DNA of 64,000 bases from Pararheinheimera marina (GTDB lineage Bacteria > Pseudomonadota > Gammaproteobacteria > Enterobacterales > Alteromonadaceae), in NCBI RefSeq assembly GCF_042654345.1, contig NZ_JBHSGB010000017.1, positions 398,151 through 462,150 of the forward strand. Reading direction: 5' to 3'. The notes under the pieces are model-generated. The model was not told the origin of the DNA. It saw only the letters and a list, made by a program, of their open reading frames with translations, and ran no database searches. Made by a program: the position numbers and the translations under genes. How positions within the stretch are numbered: position 1 is the stretch's first letter; each line of letters opens with the position of its first letter. This document shows positions 9,252 to 17,284 of this stretch, in pieces.

Positions 9252-9935
9252 ATGAAAATGTACGATAATTTTTTCCGCCGCAGCGGCAAGCTGTTGCCGT
9301 TTTTACTGTTGTTTTCTCCGCTTGCACTGGCAGAAAACTACAGTCCGGCACAGCTCACCGAGCTTGCCAGACAATGGTTGCAAACGCAGACCAGCAGCTC
9401 GGACAAAATCGAAGTGACGCCGCTGGATAGCCGGCTTGGACTGAAGAGCTGTAGCCAGGAATTGCAGTGGAAACGAATTGGCAACGGCCAGACCTCCACC
9501 TTGCAGCTGAGTTGCGAATCACCCAGATGGCAGCTCTATTTGAGTGCCAAAATTGCGCAAACTGTTTTGGCGGTCAGCAGCAGGCAAAATATTTCTGCAG
9601 GTTCCGTGATTGCAGCCGATATGCTGGAACAAGCGGAAACTGAAGTCCGCTTGTCCAGAGGCGCATTGGTTAGCGACCCGGCCAGCATAGTCGGAGCCCG
9701 GGTGAAACGTAGTCTCTCTGCTGGTCAGGCGATTACACAACAAGATCTCTGCCTTGTATGTAAAGGGGATCTGGTTACAATAGTCAGCAGCCATGGCACA
9801 CTAGAAGTTCAGACCCGCGGCATAGCGCAGCAAGATGCAATCCTGGGCCAACAAGTTGCAGTCACCAACAGACAAACGCAGAAAACGGTGTTCGCTGAAG
9901 TGGTGGCGGTTAAAAAAGTAGCAATAAAGTTGTAG
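9252..9935 (+). CDS. flgA: P-ring chaperone FlgA
   Basis: Periplasmic chaperone for P-ring (FlgI) assembly, 227 residues. Signal peptide with core LLPFLLLFSPLALA, then SAF-domain sequence RQNISAGSVIAADMLEQ and SAGQAITQQDL; the C-terminal block GDLVTIVSSHGTLEVQTRG is typical. Two closely spaced ATGs (9252 and 9258) and an upstream TTG (9225) are possible starts; no strong ribosome site decides between them. Confidence 0.92.
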   Translation: MKMYDNFFRRSGKLLPFLLLFSPLALAENYSPAQLTELARQWLQTQTSSSDKIEVTPLDSRLGLKSCSQELQWKRIGNGQTSTLQLSCESPRWQLYLSAKIAQTVLAVSSRQNISAGSVIAADMLEQAETEVRLSRGALVSDPASIVGARVKRSLSAGQAITQQDLCLVCKGDLVTIVSSHGTLEVQTRGIAQQDAILGQQVAVTNRQTQKTVFAEVVAVKKVAIKL

Positions 9936-9942
9936 AATGCCC

Positions 9943-9969
9943 TAAAGTTTTTAAAGTCGCCGCCGTTAA
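9943..9969 (+). promoter_or_regulatory. Sigma-28 (FliA) promoter for flgM
   Basis: TAAAGTTT, an 11-base spacer, then GCCGTTAA: one mismatch to the sigma-28 consensus TAAAGTTT-N11-GCCGATAA. It lies 40 bases before flgM and matches the known late control of flgM by FliA. Confidence 0.85.
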
Positions 9970-10009
9970 ACCGTGTATGGAACCGGAGACCAGGTGATGA
10001 GGTATCGAA

Positions 10010-10351
10010 ATGGCAATTAACGTAAACACAGGCTTGCCAGCTACGCCCCAAGTAAAGGCGGATAAGACTGAGCAACAAAACCTGCAAAAACAGCAGGTTG
10101 TACAGCAGCAGGCGACGCAACAGCAAGCGACAACAGGCGTTGCTACGCAGAAGCAGGATTCTGTGTCCCTGACGTCTCAGGCGCAGCAGTTCAGCAAGGC
10201 GTCGGATAAAGCGAAAAACAGTTCAGGTATCGACCAGGAAAAAGTCGACCGGATTAAGCAAGACATTGCCGACGGTAAATACAAAATCAATATTGAGCAG
10301 CTTGCACGACGCATTGTTCAGTTTGAGTCAGATTTTTTCGGTAAAAAATGA
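10010..10351 (+). CDS. flgM: Anti-sigma-28 factor FlgM
   Basis: Binds FliA until hook completion, then is exported. 113 residues; low-complexity Gln-rich N-terminus (about 20-50) and the conserved C-terminal FliA-binding part (SSGIDQEKVDRIKQDIADG, YKINIEQLARRIVQFE). The four-base overlap ATGA with flgN indicates coupling. Confidence 0.94.
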   Translation: MAINVNTGLPATPQVKADKTEQQNLQKQQVVQQQATQQQATTGVATQKQDSVSLTSQAQQFSKASDKAKNSSGIDQEKVDRIKQDIADGKYKINIEQLARRIVQFESDFFGKK

Positions 10352-10773
10352 ACGATACCATCCGTCACCTCCTTTCCAATCAACAGGAGCAACTCGAGTT
10401 GCTCCTGTCTCTTTTGAAAAAAGAATATTCTGTATTAAGTGAACGGCAGATTGACCAGCTGGAGCAGTTGCTGCCAGAGAAACAGCAATGTGCGGACAAA
10501 GTCGCAGAGCTGGACCAACAACTGAGCCAGGCAGATGAACTGTCGGACTTGAAAACTCAGAAGTGGTTTATTGAACAGGTTGCAGAGCTACAGCAACTGA
10601 TGGGCGAATGCCAGCAACAAACGCGGGTAAATCAGCAAGTGGTGGAACAAAGCCAGCTGGTCATCGCGCGCCTTAAATCTGAATTATTGCAAAGCCGGGG
10701 CCGCTCAGGTTTAACCTACACGGCGAAAGGCAAACCAGCCATCAACGATAAGGGGCCAGGCATCAAAGCCTGA
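10348..10773 (+). CDS. flgN: Flagellar chaperone FlgN
   Basis: Export chaperone for hook-filament junction proteins FlgK/FlgL. 141 residues, mostly helical and Gln/Glu-rich with a probable coiled coil (about 1-115), as is usual for FlgN. Assigned from length, composition and position after flgM. The last codons include an inverted repeat (10752-10761 with 10768-10777) that may act as a transcript end signal, though no T-run follows. Confidence 0.88.
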   Translation: MNDTIRHLLSNQQEQLELLLSLLKKEYSVLSERQIDQLEQLLPEKQQCADKVAELDQQLSQADELSDLKTQKWFIEQVAELQQLMGECQQQTRVNQQVVEQSQLVIARLKSELLQSRGRSGLTYTAKGKPAINDKGPGIKA

Positions 10774-10802
10774 CCCCATCCGCTCCGTTGTACTCGCTCA
10801 GT

Positions 10803-11261
10803 CTAGTAATACTTCACGTTTTTAATCCGTCGGGTTGGCTGACTGTTCAAATACAGTTCGTACACCTGCTTAAAATCTAATTCCAGCTCAGTTGCATAAA
10901 TATCGCCGACAGGATAAGTCTTCACGACCCTGGCACCACGAATAATGCCACTGACGGAGGCGTTTAGCTGGTCATCGCCAATCAGCACTTGCTGCATATT
11001 GGCTTCAGCGTTAATTCGCTGGCCATACACCTGCTCAGCCAGCTCACGATAGGCTTCAAGCTTGGATGCTTTCATCGCCAGTAACATACGCTCCTGGTCA
11101 TTCGATCCAGGTTGTTGACTCATTGGCGCATAACCAACAGCTTTAAGCACAGGAAAACTGCCTGGCTCAACGGTTTCCCATTCAATATGGCGATCAGCGA
11201 CCAGACTGCAACCTGATAACAGGCTCAGCATTACTGCAAATACACAGGAACTTTTTTTCAT
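10803..11261 (-). CDS. flgP: Flagellar outer-membrane lipoprotein FlgP (LPP20 family)
   Basis: Lipoprotein of 152 residues needed for motility in Vibrio-type flagella. Lipobox LSGC with lipidated Cys18. Core sequence LLAMKASKLEAYRELAEQVYG and VVKTYPVGDIYATELELDF is characteristic of the LPP20/FlgP family. The start chosen is the ATG after GAGGTAAAAGGG; the longer open frame lacks a signal sequence. Divergent from flgT. Confidence 0.9.
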   Translation of the reverse strand: MKKSSCVFAVMLSLLSGCSLVADRHIEWETVEPGSFPVLKAVGYAPMSQQPGSNDQERMLLAMKASKLEAYRELAEQVYGQRINAEANMQQVLIGDDQLNASVSGIIRGARVVKTYPVGDIYATELELDFKQVYELYLNSQPTRRIKNVKYY

Positions 11262-11320
11262 CCCTTTTACCTCGACTGATGATAAGCGCATTACGCCACT
11301 TAAGTTTCTCTCTGGTCTAA

Positions 11321-11336
11321 TGCAGTTTCTATGCCC
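11321..11336 (-). promoter_or_regulatory. Probable sigma-54 promoter for flgP
   Basis: Minus-strand GGGCATAGAAACTGCA has GG and GC ten bases apart with TGCA at -12. It is weaker than the other -24/-12 elements here and about 60 bases before flgP. Confidence 0.5.
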
Positions 11337-11366
11337 AGTTGCCAGATTTGTTATTAATTCAATGAA

Positions 11367-11383
11367 CGGCACGGCTTTTGCTT
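11367..11383 (+). promoter_or_regulatory. Sigma-54 promoter for flgT
   Basis: CGGCACGGCTTTTGCTT matches the -24/-12 consensus (GGCAC, TTGCT, ten bases between GG and GC). It lies about 30 bases before the flgT start. Confidence 0.72.
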
Positions 11384-11413
11384 ATACCCGTTATTCATGT
11401 ATTGAGGTGCATT

Positions 11414-12565
11414 ATGCGTCAATCAACTCTTGTGGTTCCGCTACTTTGCCTGATGTCAGCGCCTGTGCTGGCGGATTGGTATGAGGCGACTGGTCAGGCG
11501 GTGATCCGCGGTACTGAGCGCTCTGACGCCCGGGCAGAAGCCTTGCAGGATGCCGTCCGCAAAGCTTTGCTTTATGCAGGAGCTTCAGTTCGCAGCGTTC
11601 AGCAAGTAACTGACGGTTTATTGACTCAGGAAACGTTGTTTTTGCAAACGCATGGCGAAGTGCAGAATGTGCAGATCATTTCGGAAACCGAAGAAGACGG
11701 CTATATCCTGGTCACTGTAAGGGCTGACATCTTCCCTGATCAAAAGCAGTGCAGCAATGTTCGGTTGAAAAAGACACTGATGATAAGCCCTTTTCAACTG
11801 ACTCATCCGGAACAGGCGGTCACGGGGCAACTGTATGAAATCGGCACCAGCAGCACCAAAGTATTTATGCAAAAGCTGCAGGAGTTTTCGCATTCCAGTA
11901 ACGGCAAATTGCTGCCACAAATCATTCGCCAGCCTGAACTCAGCTATCAGGAACGTCAGGCGTTACAACGCCAGTACGGCAGCCCTTACTTATTAAAAGC
12001 GCGGCTGGAAGATGTATCGCTCGGAGAAAGAATCGGCACCAACTGGAGTTTCTGGTCAGACGCTGAAAGGGAGCGCTTCTACCGTCTTGAGTTAGAACTT
12101 GTTGATATCCAAGAGCAAAAGCAACTGTTTAGCCAGACTTACCAGACATCTGCCATTTGGGACTTTCAGGACAGAACAGTGATAAGCCCAAACGGTCAGC
12201 GTTTTTGGCGGACTGATTACGGGAAGTCGATTGAACGGGTGCTAAACGCAGCGGCTCAGGACATCGAAGAAGTTTTGCGTTGTGAATCCGTGCAGGCTCA
12301 AGTCGTCGTGGTCGAGCCTGAACGGTTGATGTTAAACCTTGGCAGTGCACAAGGTCTGAAACTTGGGGATGAATTTACCCTGCTCTACCGTCGTCAGCAC
12401 AAAGACAGTACCGGGAAATGGCAGGATCAAATCACCATCAGTGAGTTGAAACTGAAAATTACCGAGTTAACCAACCAGACCGCCTGGGCTGAATCAAGCA
12501 ATGGTGCATATCTGGCAAATGTGCAGGTTGGCGACCTGGCCAGCCCGACGCTCAACCCTAAATAA
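11414..12565 (+). CDS. flgT: Flagellar H-ring protein FlgT
   Basis: Periplasmic H-ring protein that, in Vibrio, surrounds the basal body and helps stator assembly. 383 residues after an ATG preceded by TTGAGGTG. Signal peptide ending LMSAPVLA, FlgT N-domain (EATGQAVIRGTERSDARAEA, DAVRKALLYAGASVRSV), a middle domain and a C-terminal domain (ERLMLNLGSAQGLKLGDEFT). The stop codon abuts the 3' end of the convergent tRNA gene. Confidence 0.92.
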   Translation: MRQSTLVVPLLCLMSAPVLADWYEATGQAVIRGTERSDARAEALQDAVRKALLYAGASVRSVQQVTDGLLTQETLFLQTHGEVQNVQIISETEEDGYILVTVRADIFPDQKQCSNVRLKKTLMISPFQLTHPEQAVTGQLYEIGTSSTKVFMQKLQEFSHSSNGKLLPQIIRQPELSYQERQALQRQYGSPYLLKARLEDVSLGERIGTNWSFWSDAERERFYRLELELVDIQEQKQLFSQTYQTSAIWDFQDRTVISPNGQRFWRTDYGKSIERVLNAAAQDIEEVLRCESVQAQVVVVEPERLMLNLGSAQGLKLGDEFTLLYRRQHKDSTGKWQDQITISELKLKITELTNQTAWAESSNGAYLANVQVGDLASPTLNPK

Positions 12566-12640
12566 TGGCCGCCCCAACAGGAATCGAACCTGTAACTGCC
12601 CCTTAGGAGGGGGCCGTTATATCCATTTAACTATGGAGCG
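12566..12640 (-). tRNA. tRNA-Arg (anticodon CCU)
   Basis: On the minus strand a full cloverleaf can be drawn: acceptor arms CGCTCCA and TGGGGCG pair (one G-T), D-arm AGTTAAATGGATATAA, anticodon stem GCCCC/GGGGC with loop CTCCTAA giving anticodon CCT, T-arm CAGGTTCGATTCCTG, then G and an encoded CCA. It resembles E. coli argW. tRNA-Arg genes are common integration sites, but no integrase lies beside this one. Confidence 0.95.
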
Positions 12641-12745
12641 TTTGCGCCGAAGTCTAACAAACAAAAGCAGAATTGGGAATTTAACTCGAGGATAATGCGG
12701 CTGTTTTTCCTCGAAAATACAGCCGCTTGGCTAAAAGAGAAGCAG

Positions 12746-13558
12746 TCAGGGGCGCATTTGTTCCAATACAGAATGTGGAATAAAAACCTGACCGGCACTG
12801 ATGACAGATTGGTCCATCGCACTAACCACCCGTGCATTGATTTGAACCCCTCTCAGGCTTGGAACCAGAGTACCAACCAAGACATAGTCAGCCTGAATTT
12901 CACTGCGTAACTGGTCCAAATCCCTGGACAGGGCATAGTCACCCGTCTGACCTATACGCAAACTCCGGCCTAATTTGTATTCAACAGCAGCCACCTGATA
13001 GTCGGGCAAACGGGTGACCAAAGCTTCAGCCATCTGCTGACCCAGCGGGTTGCTTTGCTCCAACTGATGATCAAATTCAACAAAACTGACCACAGCGACG
13101 CGGCGCCCAACCAGCTTATCGTTGGCCGCTAACTTAAACGCCAGTTGTTCTGCATAATCCGACACTTTTTTGTGACCACTGACACTGTAGGAAAGAGGTG
13201 CAGCAACCTGAGACATCGTCCCGCCCCCTTCTTCTGAAGGCAAGGTCATCCGCACCGGCCGTTGCGGCTGCGGCACTGGCGTGCCGATTTCACCAGGCCG
13301 CGCAGGCCTTGTGGTATAAGCCACAATAGCCGGGCCTTTTTTCCGCTCCTCTTCCAGCAAGGCGTCAAACTGAGCGGGCATAGGTTCATTACTTGCTGGT
13401 ACGGCCTCGACAAAGTCCTGCCGGTAAAGCGACTCATCACTGTCCTGCCGCATGGGTTCAGGTTCATTCTGCTGCGCGACCTGCGGCTTTTCGCAATCGC
13501 AGGTCTGGCTGCATCCTGCCAATCCCAGCAACAGCAGCGCAGGGAGCATTACACGCAT
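12746..13558 (-). CDS. FlgO-domain outer-membrane lipoprotein (paralogue 1)
   Basis: 270 residues; lipobox LAGC with Cys16, followed by an unusual CSQTCDC cluster. The C-terminal FlgO domain (about 120-265) contains VAVVSFVEFD, GDYALSRDLDQL and ADYVLVGTLVPS. FlgO family proteins are outer-membrane lipoproteins that support motility in Vibrio. Last gene of a three-gene operon of FlgO-type paralogues; AGGAGG precedes the ATG. A Pro/Met-rich linker separates the anchor from the domain. Confidence 0.82.
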   Translation of the reverse strand: MRVMLPALLLLGLAGCSQTCDCEKPQVAQQNEPEPMRQDSDESLYRQDFVEAVPASNEPMPAQFDALLEEERKKGPAIVAYTTRPARPGEIGTPVPQPQRPVRMTLPSEEGGGTMSQVAAPLSYSVSGHKKVSDYAEQLAFKLAANDKLVGRRVAVVSFVEFDHQLEQSNPLGQQMAEALVTRLPDYQVAAVEYKLGRSLRIGQTGDYALSRDLDQLRSEIQADYVLVGTLVPSLRGVQINARVVSAMDQSVISAGQVFIPHSVLEQMRP

Positions 13559-13559
13559 A

Positions 13560-14288
13560 TCAGCCTCCTGCTTTGAGTAATAAATGTTGAGGTGACGCAG
13601 AATGTTGTAAGGCGTCACGCACCGCGGCAGGAATAAAACTCTGGGCGGTGGCAATCACTTTTTTCGACCCGACTGAGACTAACCTGGCATTGACCAGCAC
13701 TCCGCCCTGGTGCTGGACCATAGTGCCACCTAATACATACTCAATCGGCTGCTGTTGCTGCAGCTCCAGAAAATCCCGGCTGTAAGTAAAATCACCTTCA
13801 GGCGTTACGCGAATGTAATCAGTGGTTTTAAAATCCACCACAGGTAAACCGAATAAATGCACTTCGTGCATCAGGCTTTCGGCCAATTGGTTGCCGAGCA
13901 AATCCGTTCTGTCCAGCGGAGAGTCCAAAAACACAAAACTGGTGACACCAATGACAGATTGTTGACGGGACAAATCCATATTGGCAATCAGATCATGCGC
14001 CATGCCCTGTACATAATGGTTCACATTCTGTGGAGGAACCTGTTGATGGGCCTGCTGTGAAGCTCGTTGTTGCAGTCGGGTCGCCTGATAGCTTTGCGCA
14101 CTGTACACGGGCGTGACAAAGCCATTGGACGGGTCGACGGCGGCGCCCTCTGGTGTCATGCCGGATTGAGTGGCAACCTCAGACGTTGGGATTGGCTCTG
14201 CGGAGCCTAAATTCCACGCTGAGCTGCAACCAGCAAGCAGCGCAGCAGCCAGTATCACGAGTGGGGTTTGGGCGTTGAAACTCATCAT
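13560..14288 (-). CDS. FlgO-domain outer-membrane lipoprotein (paralogue 2)
   Basis: 242 residues; lipobox LAGC with Cys21. FlgO domain from about 100: NVNHYVQGMAHDLIANMD, VIGVTSFVFLDSPLDRTD, LGNQLAESLMHEVHLFG, IEYVLGGTMVQHQGGVLVN. The start has two adjacent ATGs after GGAG. Its 3' end is one base from the ATG of the next gene, and its own ATG abuts the stop of the preceding gene. This one is perhaps closest to canonical FlgO by size, but which of the three is the true orthologue cannot be told. Confidence 0.82.
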   Translation of the reverse strand: MMSFNAQTPLVILAAALLAGCSSAWNLGSAEPIPTSEVATQSGMTPEGAAVDPSNGFVTPVYSAQSYQATRLQQRASQQAHQQVPPQNVNHYVQGMAHDLIANMDLSRQQSVIGVTSFVFLDSPLDRTDLLGNQLAESLMHEVHLFGLPVVDFKTTDYIRVTPEGDFTYSRDFLELQQQQPIEYVLGGTMVQHQGGVLVNARLVSVGSKKVIATAQSFIPAAVRDALQHSASPQHLLLKAGG

Positions 14289-14905
14289 TAATACTCCAAC
14301 CTGTATAATTTGTCCTGCCGCATCCGCACTTTTTCATTCTGATCAAAGGCTAACTGGGGGATCAGGTTGGATGCTGCGGCGATGACTCTGTTGTGTTCTG
14401 TATCGACCAGTTTGGCGTTGACTGTAGTGTCATAATCGCCTTGTGTCATAGTGCCGGCAATCACAAAGCGGACCTGCTGCTGTTTGGCCAGTTCGGCCAG
14501 CTCCCGGCTCAAACCCTGTTCATGCTCTGCATACAGGCTGATTTGATTGGTCGCCCTTAACTCCACCACCTGATACCCAAGTTGGCTGGCAACCGTCTGC
14601 ATGCTTTCCTGCAACTGAAGCCCCAACTGACGGAAGCGAAAATGCGCAGGTTCAGGTTTTAGGGTGTCGGCGTCAACAAAAGTCACTACTGCAACCTGGC
14701 CAATGGCAATAGGCCCTAATTCGGCAAAAAGCTGATCCGCCAGCCGCTCAGTGTAAAACAGCAACGGCTGTTCCGCTTTTTTCGGTGCAGACCGGGCCGT
14801 TGGGCTGGCAGTTTCCTGCCCATCCGGCAATAAACTGCAGCCTGTCAGCAGGCACACACTCAATAGACTTGCTCTGTAAAGCACAGCACACCTCAACGAA
14901 GGCAT
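14288..14905 (-). CDS. FlgO-domain outer-membrane lipoprotein (paralogue 3)
   Basis: 205 residues; lipobox LTGC with Cys23. The FlgO domain covers most of the mature protein (ADQLFAELGPIAIGQVAVVTF, GLSRELAELAKQQQ, VRFVIAGTMTQGDY). First gene of the operon, with a sigma-54 element at 14932-14949. The longer open frame would start inside the thyA terminator and lacks a better signal sequence. Confidence 0.82.
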   Translation of the reverse strand: MPSLRCAVLYRASLLSVCLLTGCSLLPDGQETASPTARSAPKKAEQPLLFYTERLADQLFAELGPIAIGQVAVVTFVDADTLKPEPAHFRFRQLGLQLQESMQTVASQLGYQVVELRATNQISLYAEHEQGLSRELAELAKQQQVRFVIAGTMTQGDYDTTVNAKLVDTEHNRVIAAASNLIPQLAFDQNEKVRMRQDKLYRLEY

Positions 14906-14931
14906 TCGAAAGATTGACACTTGGCGAAGAT

Positions 14932-14949
14932 GCAGCAAAAAAAATGCCA
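14932..14949 (-). promoter_or_regulatory. Sigma-54 promoter for FlgO-like operon, inside thyA terminator
   Basis: Minus-strand TGGCATTTTTTTTGCTGC has GG and GC exactly ten bases apart. The spacing region is the terminator's own T-tract. The predicted start near 14922 is 17 bases before the first FlgO-like gene. Confidence 0.6.
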
Positions 14950-14964
14950 GCTTGTTCGCTGGCA
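14937..14964 (-). terminator. Terminator of thyA
   Basis: Stem TGCCAGC/GCTGGCA with a six-base loop followed (minus strand) by eight T, six bases after the thyA stop codon. Confidence 0.85.
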
Positions 14965-14970
14965 TCTCGA

Positions 14971-15243
14971 CTAAATCGCAATAGGCGCTTTGATGGCGGG
15001 ATGCGCCTGATAATTCAGCAACTCAAAATCTTCGAAGCTGAACTCGAACAGATCTTTGACCGCAGGATTCATCCGCATCTGCGGCAATGGGTAAGGTTCA
15101 CGGCTGAGCTGCTCTTTCACTTGCTGTAAGTGGTTGCTGTACAAATGCGCATCGCCGAAGGTATGCACAAAGTCACCTGGCTCCAGCCCACACACCTGAG
15201 CCACCATCATGGTCAGTAGCGCGTAGCTGGCAATATTAAAAGG
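14971..15243 (-). pseudogene. thyA: thyA remnant: C-terminal third of thymidylate synthase
   Basis: About 90 codons match the end of thymidylate synthase, from PFNIASYALLT through DFVHTFGDAHLYSNH, QLSREPYPLP and FEDFELLNYQAHPAIKAPIAI. The catalytic Cys and the whole N-terminal two thirds are absent. Similarity stops abruptly at the Pro codon (15241-15243); upstream bases code unrelated residues. It cannot make active enzyme. The rest of thyA may lie on the far side of the accessory region, or the gene was replaced by ThyX or another ThyA elsewhere. Confidence 0.93.
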
Positions 15244-15464
15244 TTTTGTGACATTGGGGGTTATGCTACAAATCGCTTCGCACGAATGATTCACTCTATT
15301 TTACTGGTAAAAGAGTGACTTTATGCTAATAGTTGAAGCAGAATAATAATGACTTTTATTCGAAGCCCTTCTGCACTGCAATTGGGTCTTTGTTGCTGTT
15401 AGGAAATAGCTCAGAATTCATAGTAACATAATAAAAGAATCTTGTTTTTCGACAGCAGAGATTA
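15244..15464. other. Left junction of accessory DNA in thyA; no gene
   Basis: The 221 bases between the thyA breakpoint and the IS5-type element hold no credible gene. They begin with TTTTGTGACATTGGGGG and contain the pair GTGAC...TTATGCTA twice (15248-15268 and 15315-15328), which may be transposase-type end repeats. AT-rich otherwise. Confidence 0.5.
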
Positions 15465-16343
15465 AGGCTTGTTGATCTTTGGTGTTCAATGAATCACCAC
15501 ATTACATCGGCAGCCATAGCATACAACACGCCAGTGCCACTGTGCTGGCGTAGTTTCAGACCAGCTTGTCATACCGTGTTGCCACGGCCCGATAGTGTTT
15601 CAGGCGGGCAAACACGTTTTCGACAAGATGCCTGTATTTATACAAACACCAATCCATGTCTCCATTCCCAACTTTCGAGTTCCGCTTCCTTGGAATGATG
15701 GGAACGCCGTTCTTTTTGCGGATCAACTCTCGGACTTTCTCACTGTCATACCCTTTATCTCCAATCACATGCTCTGCATCCGGCAGTTTTTCAAGTAAAT
15801 CAAGAGCAGCCTTGCTGTCGTGAACCTCGCCGCCTGTAACAATAAAGTCGATTGGAAGGCCACAGCTATCCACCGCCATATGGATTTTGGTGGTGTTGCC
15901 GCCACGACTTTTACCTATCGCCTGATGCTCGTCTGAACTGGCTCCGGTTGCATGCTGGTGGGCTTTCACTATGCTGCCGTCAATAAATTCCCATTCTAAA
16001 TCAATGTGCTGCCTAAGCTCTGTGAAAAGCTGCATGAGAACACCTTTCTTCGACCACAGATGAAATCGACGGTAGATAGCACTCCAGTCCCCGAAAGATT
16101 CCGGTAAATCACGCCATGGGCAGCCGACCCGCATCCTGTACAAAATCCCTTCAAATGTATTGCGGTGTTCCGGCTTGTCGTAGACCCGTCCTGTTTTCAG
16201 CATCAATCTGTTTAGCGTTGACCAATGGTCGTCTGTTAACATGGTTCTTGGCATGATGGGTTGTCATGGTTGGTTTTTGGCGAAAGCGATTATATCAATC
16301 CATCATGCCGTCTACATTTTCACCACCAAAGATCAACAGCCCC
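15465..16343 (-). mobile_element. IS5-family insertion sequence (about 0.88 kb)
   Basis: Imperfect terminal inverted repeats sharing TTGTTGATCTTTGGTG-type sequence at 15465-15484 and 16324-16343 bracket one DDE transposase gene. The outer flanks read TTAA on the left and CTAG on the right, consistent with the TA-containing targets of IS5 relatives. Confidence 0.8.
15502..16254 (-). pseudogene. IS5-family DDE transposase with in-frame stop
   Basis: The main open frame (15556-16254, 232 residues) has the DDE signature: Asp in EFIDGSIVKAH, Asp in HVIGDKGYDSE, Glu in HLVENVFARLKHYR. It stops at a TGA (15556-15558) after RYDKLV, but the same frame continues with NYASTVALACCMLWLPM to TAA at 15502-15504, the normal family ending. 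A single CGA to TGA change would explain this. Loss of the last 17 residues probably weakens or abolishes activity, though partial function cannot be excluded. Confidence 0.82.
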
Positions 16344-16406
16344 TAGTAATAAAGAAGTTGATTTTCACATAAAACGCAAAAAAGTCATGTAACAAAATAC
16401 AACTTT

Positions 16407-17264
16407 TCACAATTCTTCCAGTGCGGGATCAAATAACAAGTTACCTTTCAATCTGAGCAATCTCTCTGGTGGAGCAACATCACCACTGTTAATTGCAACG
16501 TTTTCACGCCTGAGTATGTGGGCTGCAATAACCGCATTAACCGTCAATGCAATGCCGCCATTTTTCATACCATACATCAACTCAATCGCGCGTCTATTGG
16601 CGGCAGATGGATGAGGCTCCAGCGATAGCTCGACAATAGTATTCCATATGGTATCAGCAGGAATGTCTGATACTGACACGGGTCGTGTCGACTGAGCTAC
16701 CGAAGACATTCTGGACAGCGAAAAGTCTATAAATTGAGACATCGACAAGTCGTAGGCTCGCACATACCAGCCACGATAACCATGAAAAATTGCAAATGGA
16801 ACAATTTCGGTGCCCATTGAACCAGCTCTAAGGCACTCATACTCAATCTCGACAACACTCCGACTAACAATGGCCCGGTTAACTGCTGCAGTTACATGCA
16901 TATCTGGATATAAAAGCGAGTTATCAAACGTGAAATCTGGCGCATTCTGACTGGCTCGCGAACACGTTAGCCCCTGCTGAAAATAACGCGACAGATTAGC
17001 GAGTGATTTTTGCGGGGTATGCACAAACAAAGCGGTGAATTTTTCAGTGCGATAAAACGCTTTGTCGTGATGCCTCATCTCCAAATTATCAGACGCTATT
17101 TGGCGGTACAAGGCAATATCCCTGGTACAACTGGCTGTAGCTAGCTGCAAACATTTACTCAGCCACTGTCGGCTAACCTTCCCATAAAACTCGAGTGAAA
17201 AATCGATGAACTCCAGACGATCTTTTTGCGTCAACGGCAGCTCATCAAGTGGAAACATTTTCAA
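16407..17264 (-). CDS. WYL-domain transcriptional regulator (CapW/BrxR-like)
   Basis: 285 residues. N-terminal winged-helix part (RLEFIDFSLEFYGKVSRQWL, ATASCTRDIALYRQIA), then a WYL domain (about 120-205: VVEIEYECLRAGSMGTEIVP, GWYVRAYDLSM, FIDFSLSRMSSV), then a C-terminal extension. This architecture matches the repressor family that controls CBASS, BREX and other phage-defence loci (CapW, BrxR). Here no defence gene is adjacent: an IS lies downstream and a peptidase remnant upstream. A TATTTT/AAAATA dyad at 17285-17299, 20 bases before the ATG, could be its own operator. Family assignment is by motif recognition only. Confidence 0.78.
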   Translation of the reverse strand: MKMFPLDELPLTQKDRLEFIDFSLEFYGKVSRQWLSKCLQLATASCTRDIALYRQIASDNLEMRHHDKAFYRTEKFTALFVHTPQKSLANLSRYFQQGLTCSRASQNAPDFTFDNSLLYPDMHVTAAVNRAIVSRSVVEIEYECLRAGSMGTEIVPFAIFHGYRGWYVRAYDLSMSQFIDFSLSRMSSVAQSTRPVSVSDIPADTIWNTIVELSLEPHPSAANRRAIELMYGMKNGGIALTVNAVIAAHILRRENVAINSGDVAPPERLLRLKGNLLFDPALEEL

Positions 17265-17284
17265 TGGAGCTCAACTTTTTTTGT

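Noticed and set aside
12566..12640. tRNA-Arg as the attachment site of the island
   Set aside because: tRNA is intact and core genes (FlgO-like, thyA end) continue past it; the break is in thyA and no integrase is present here.
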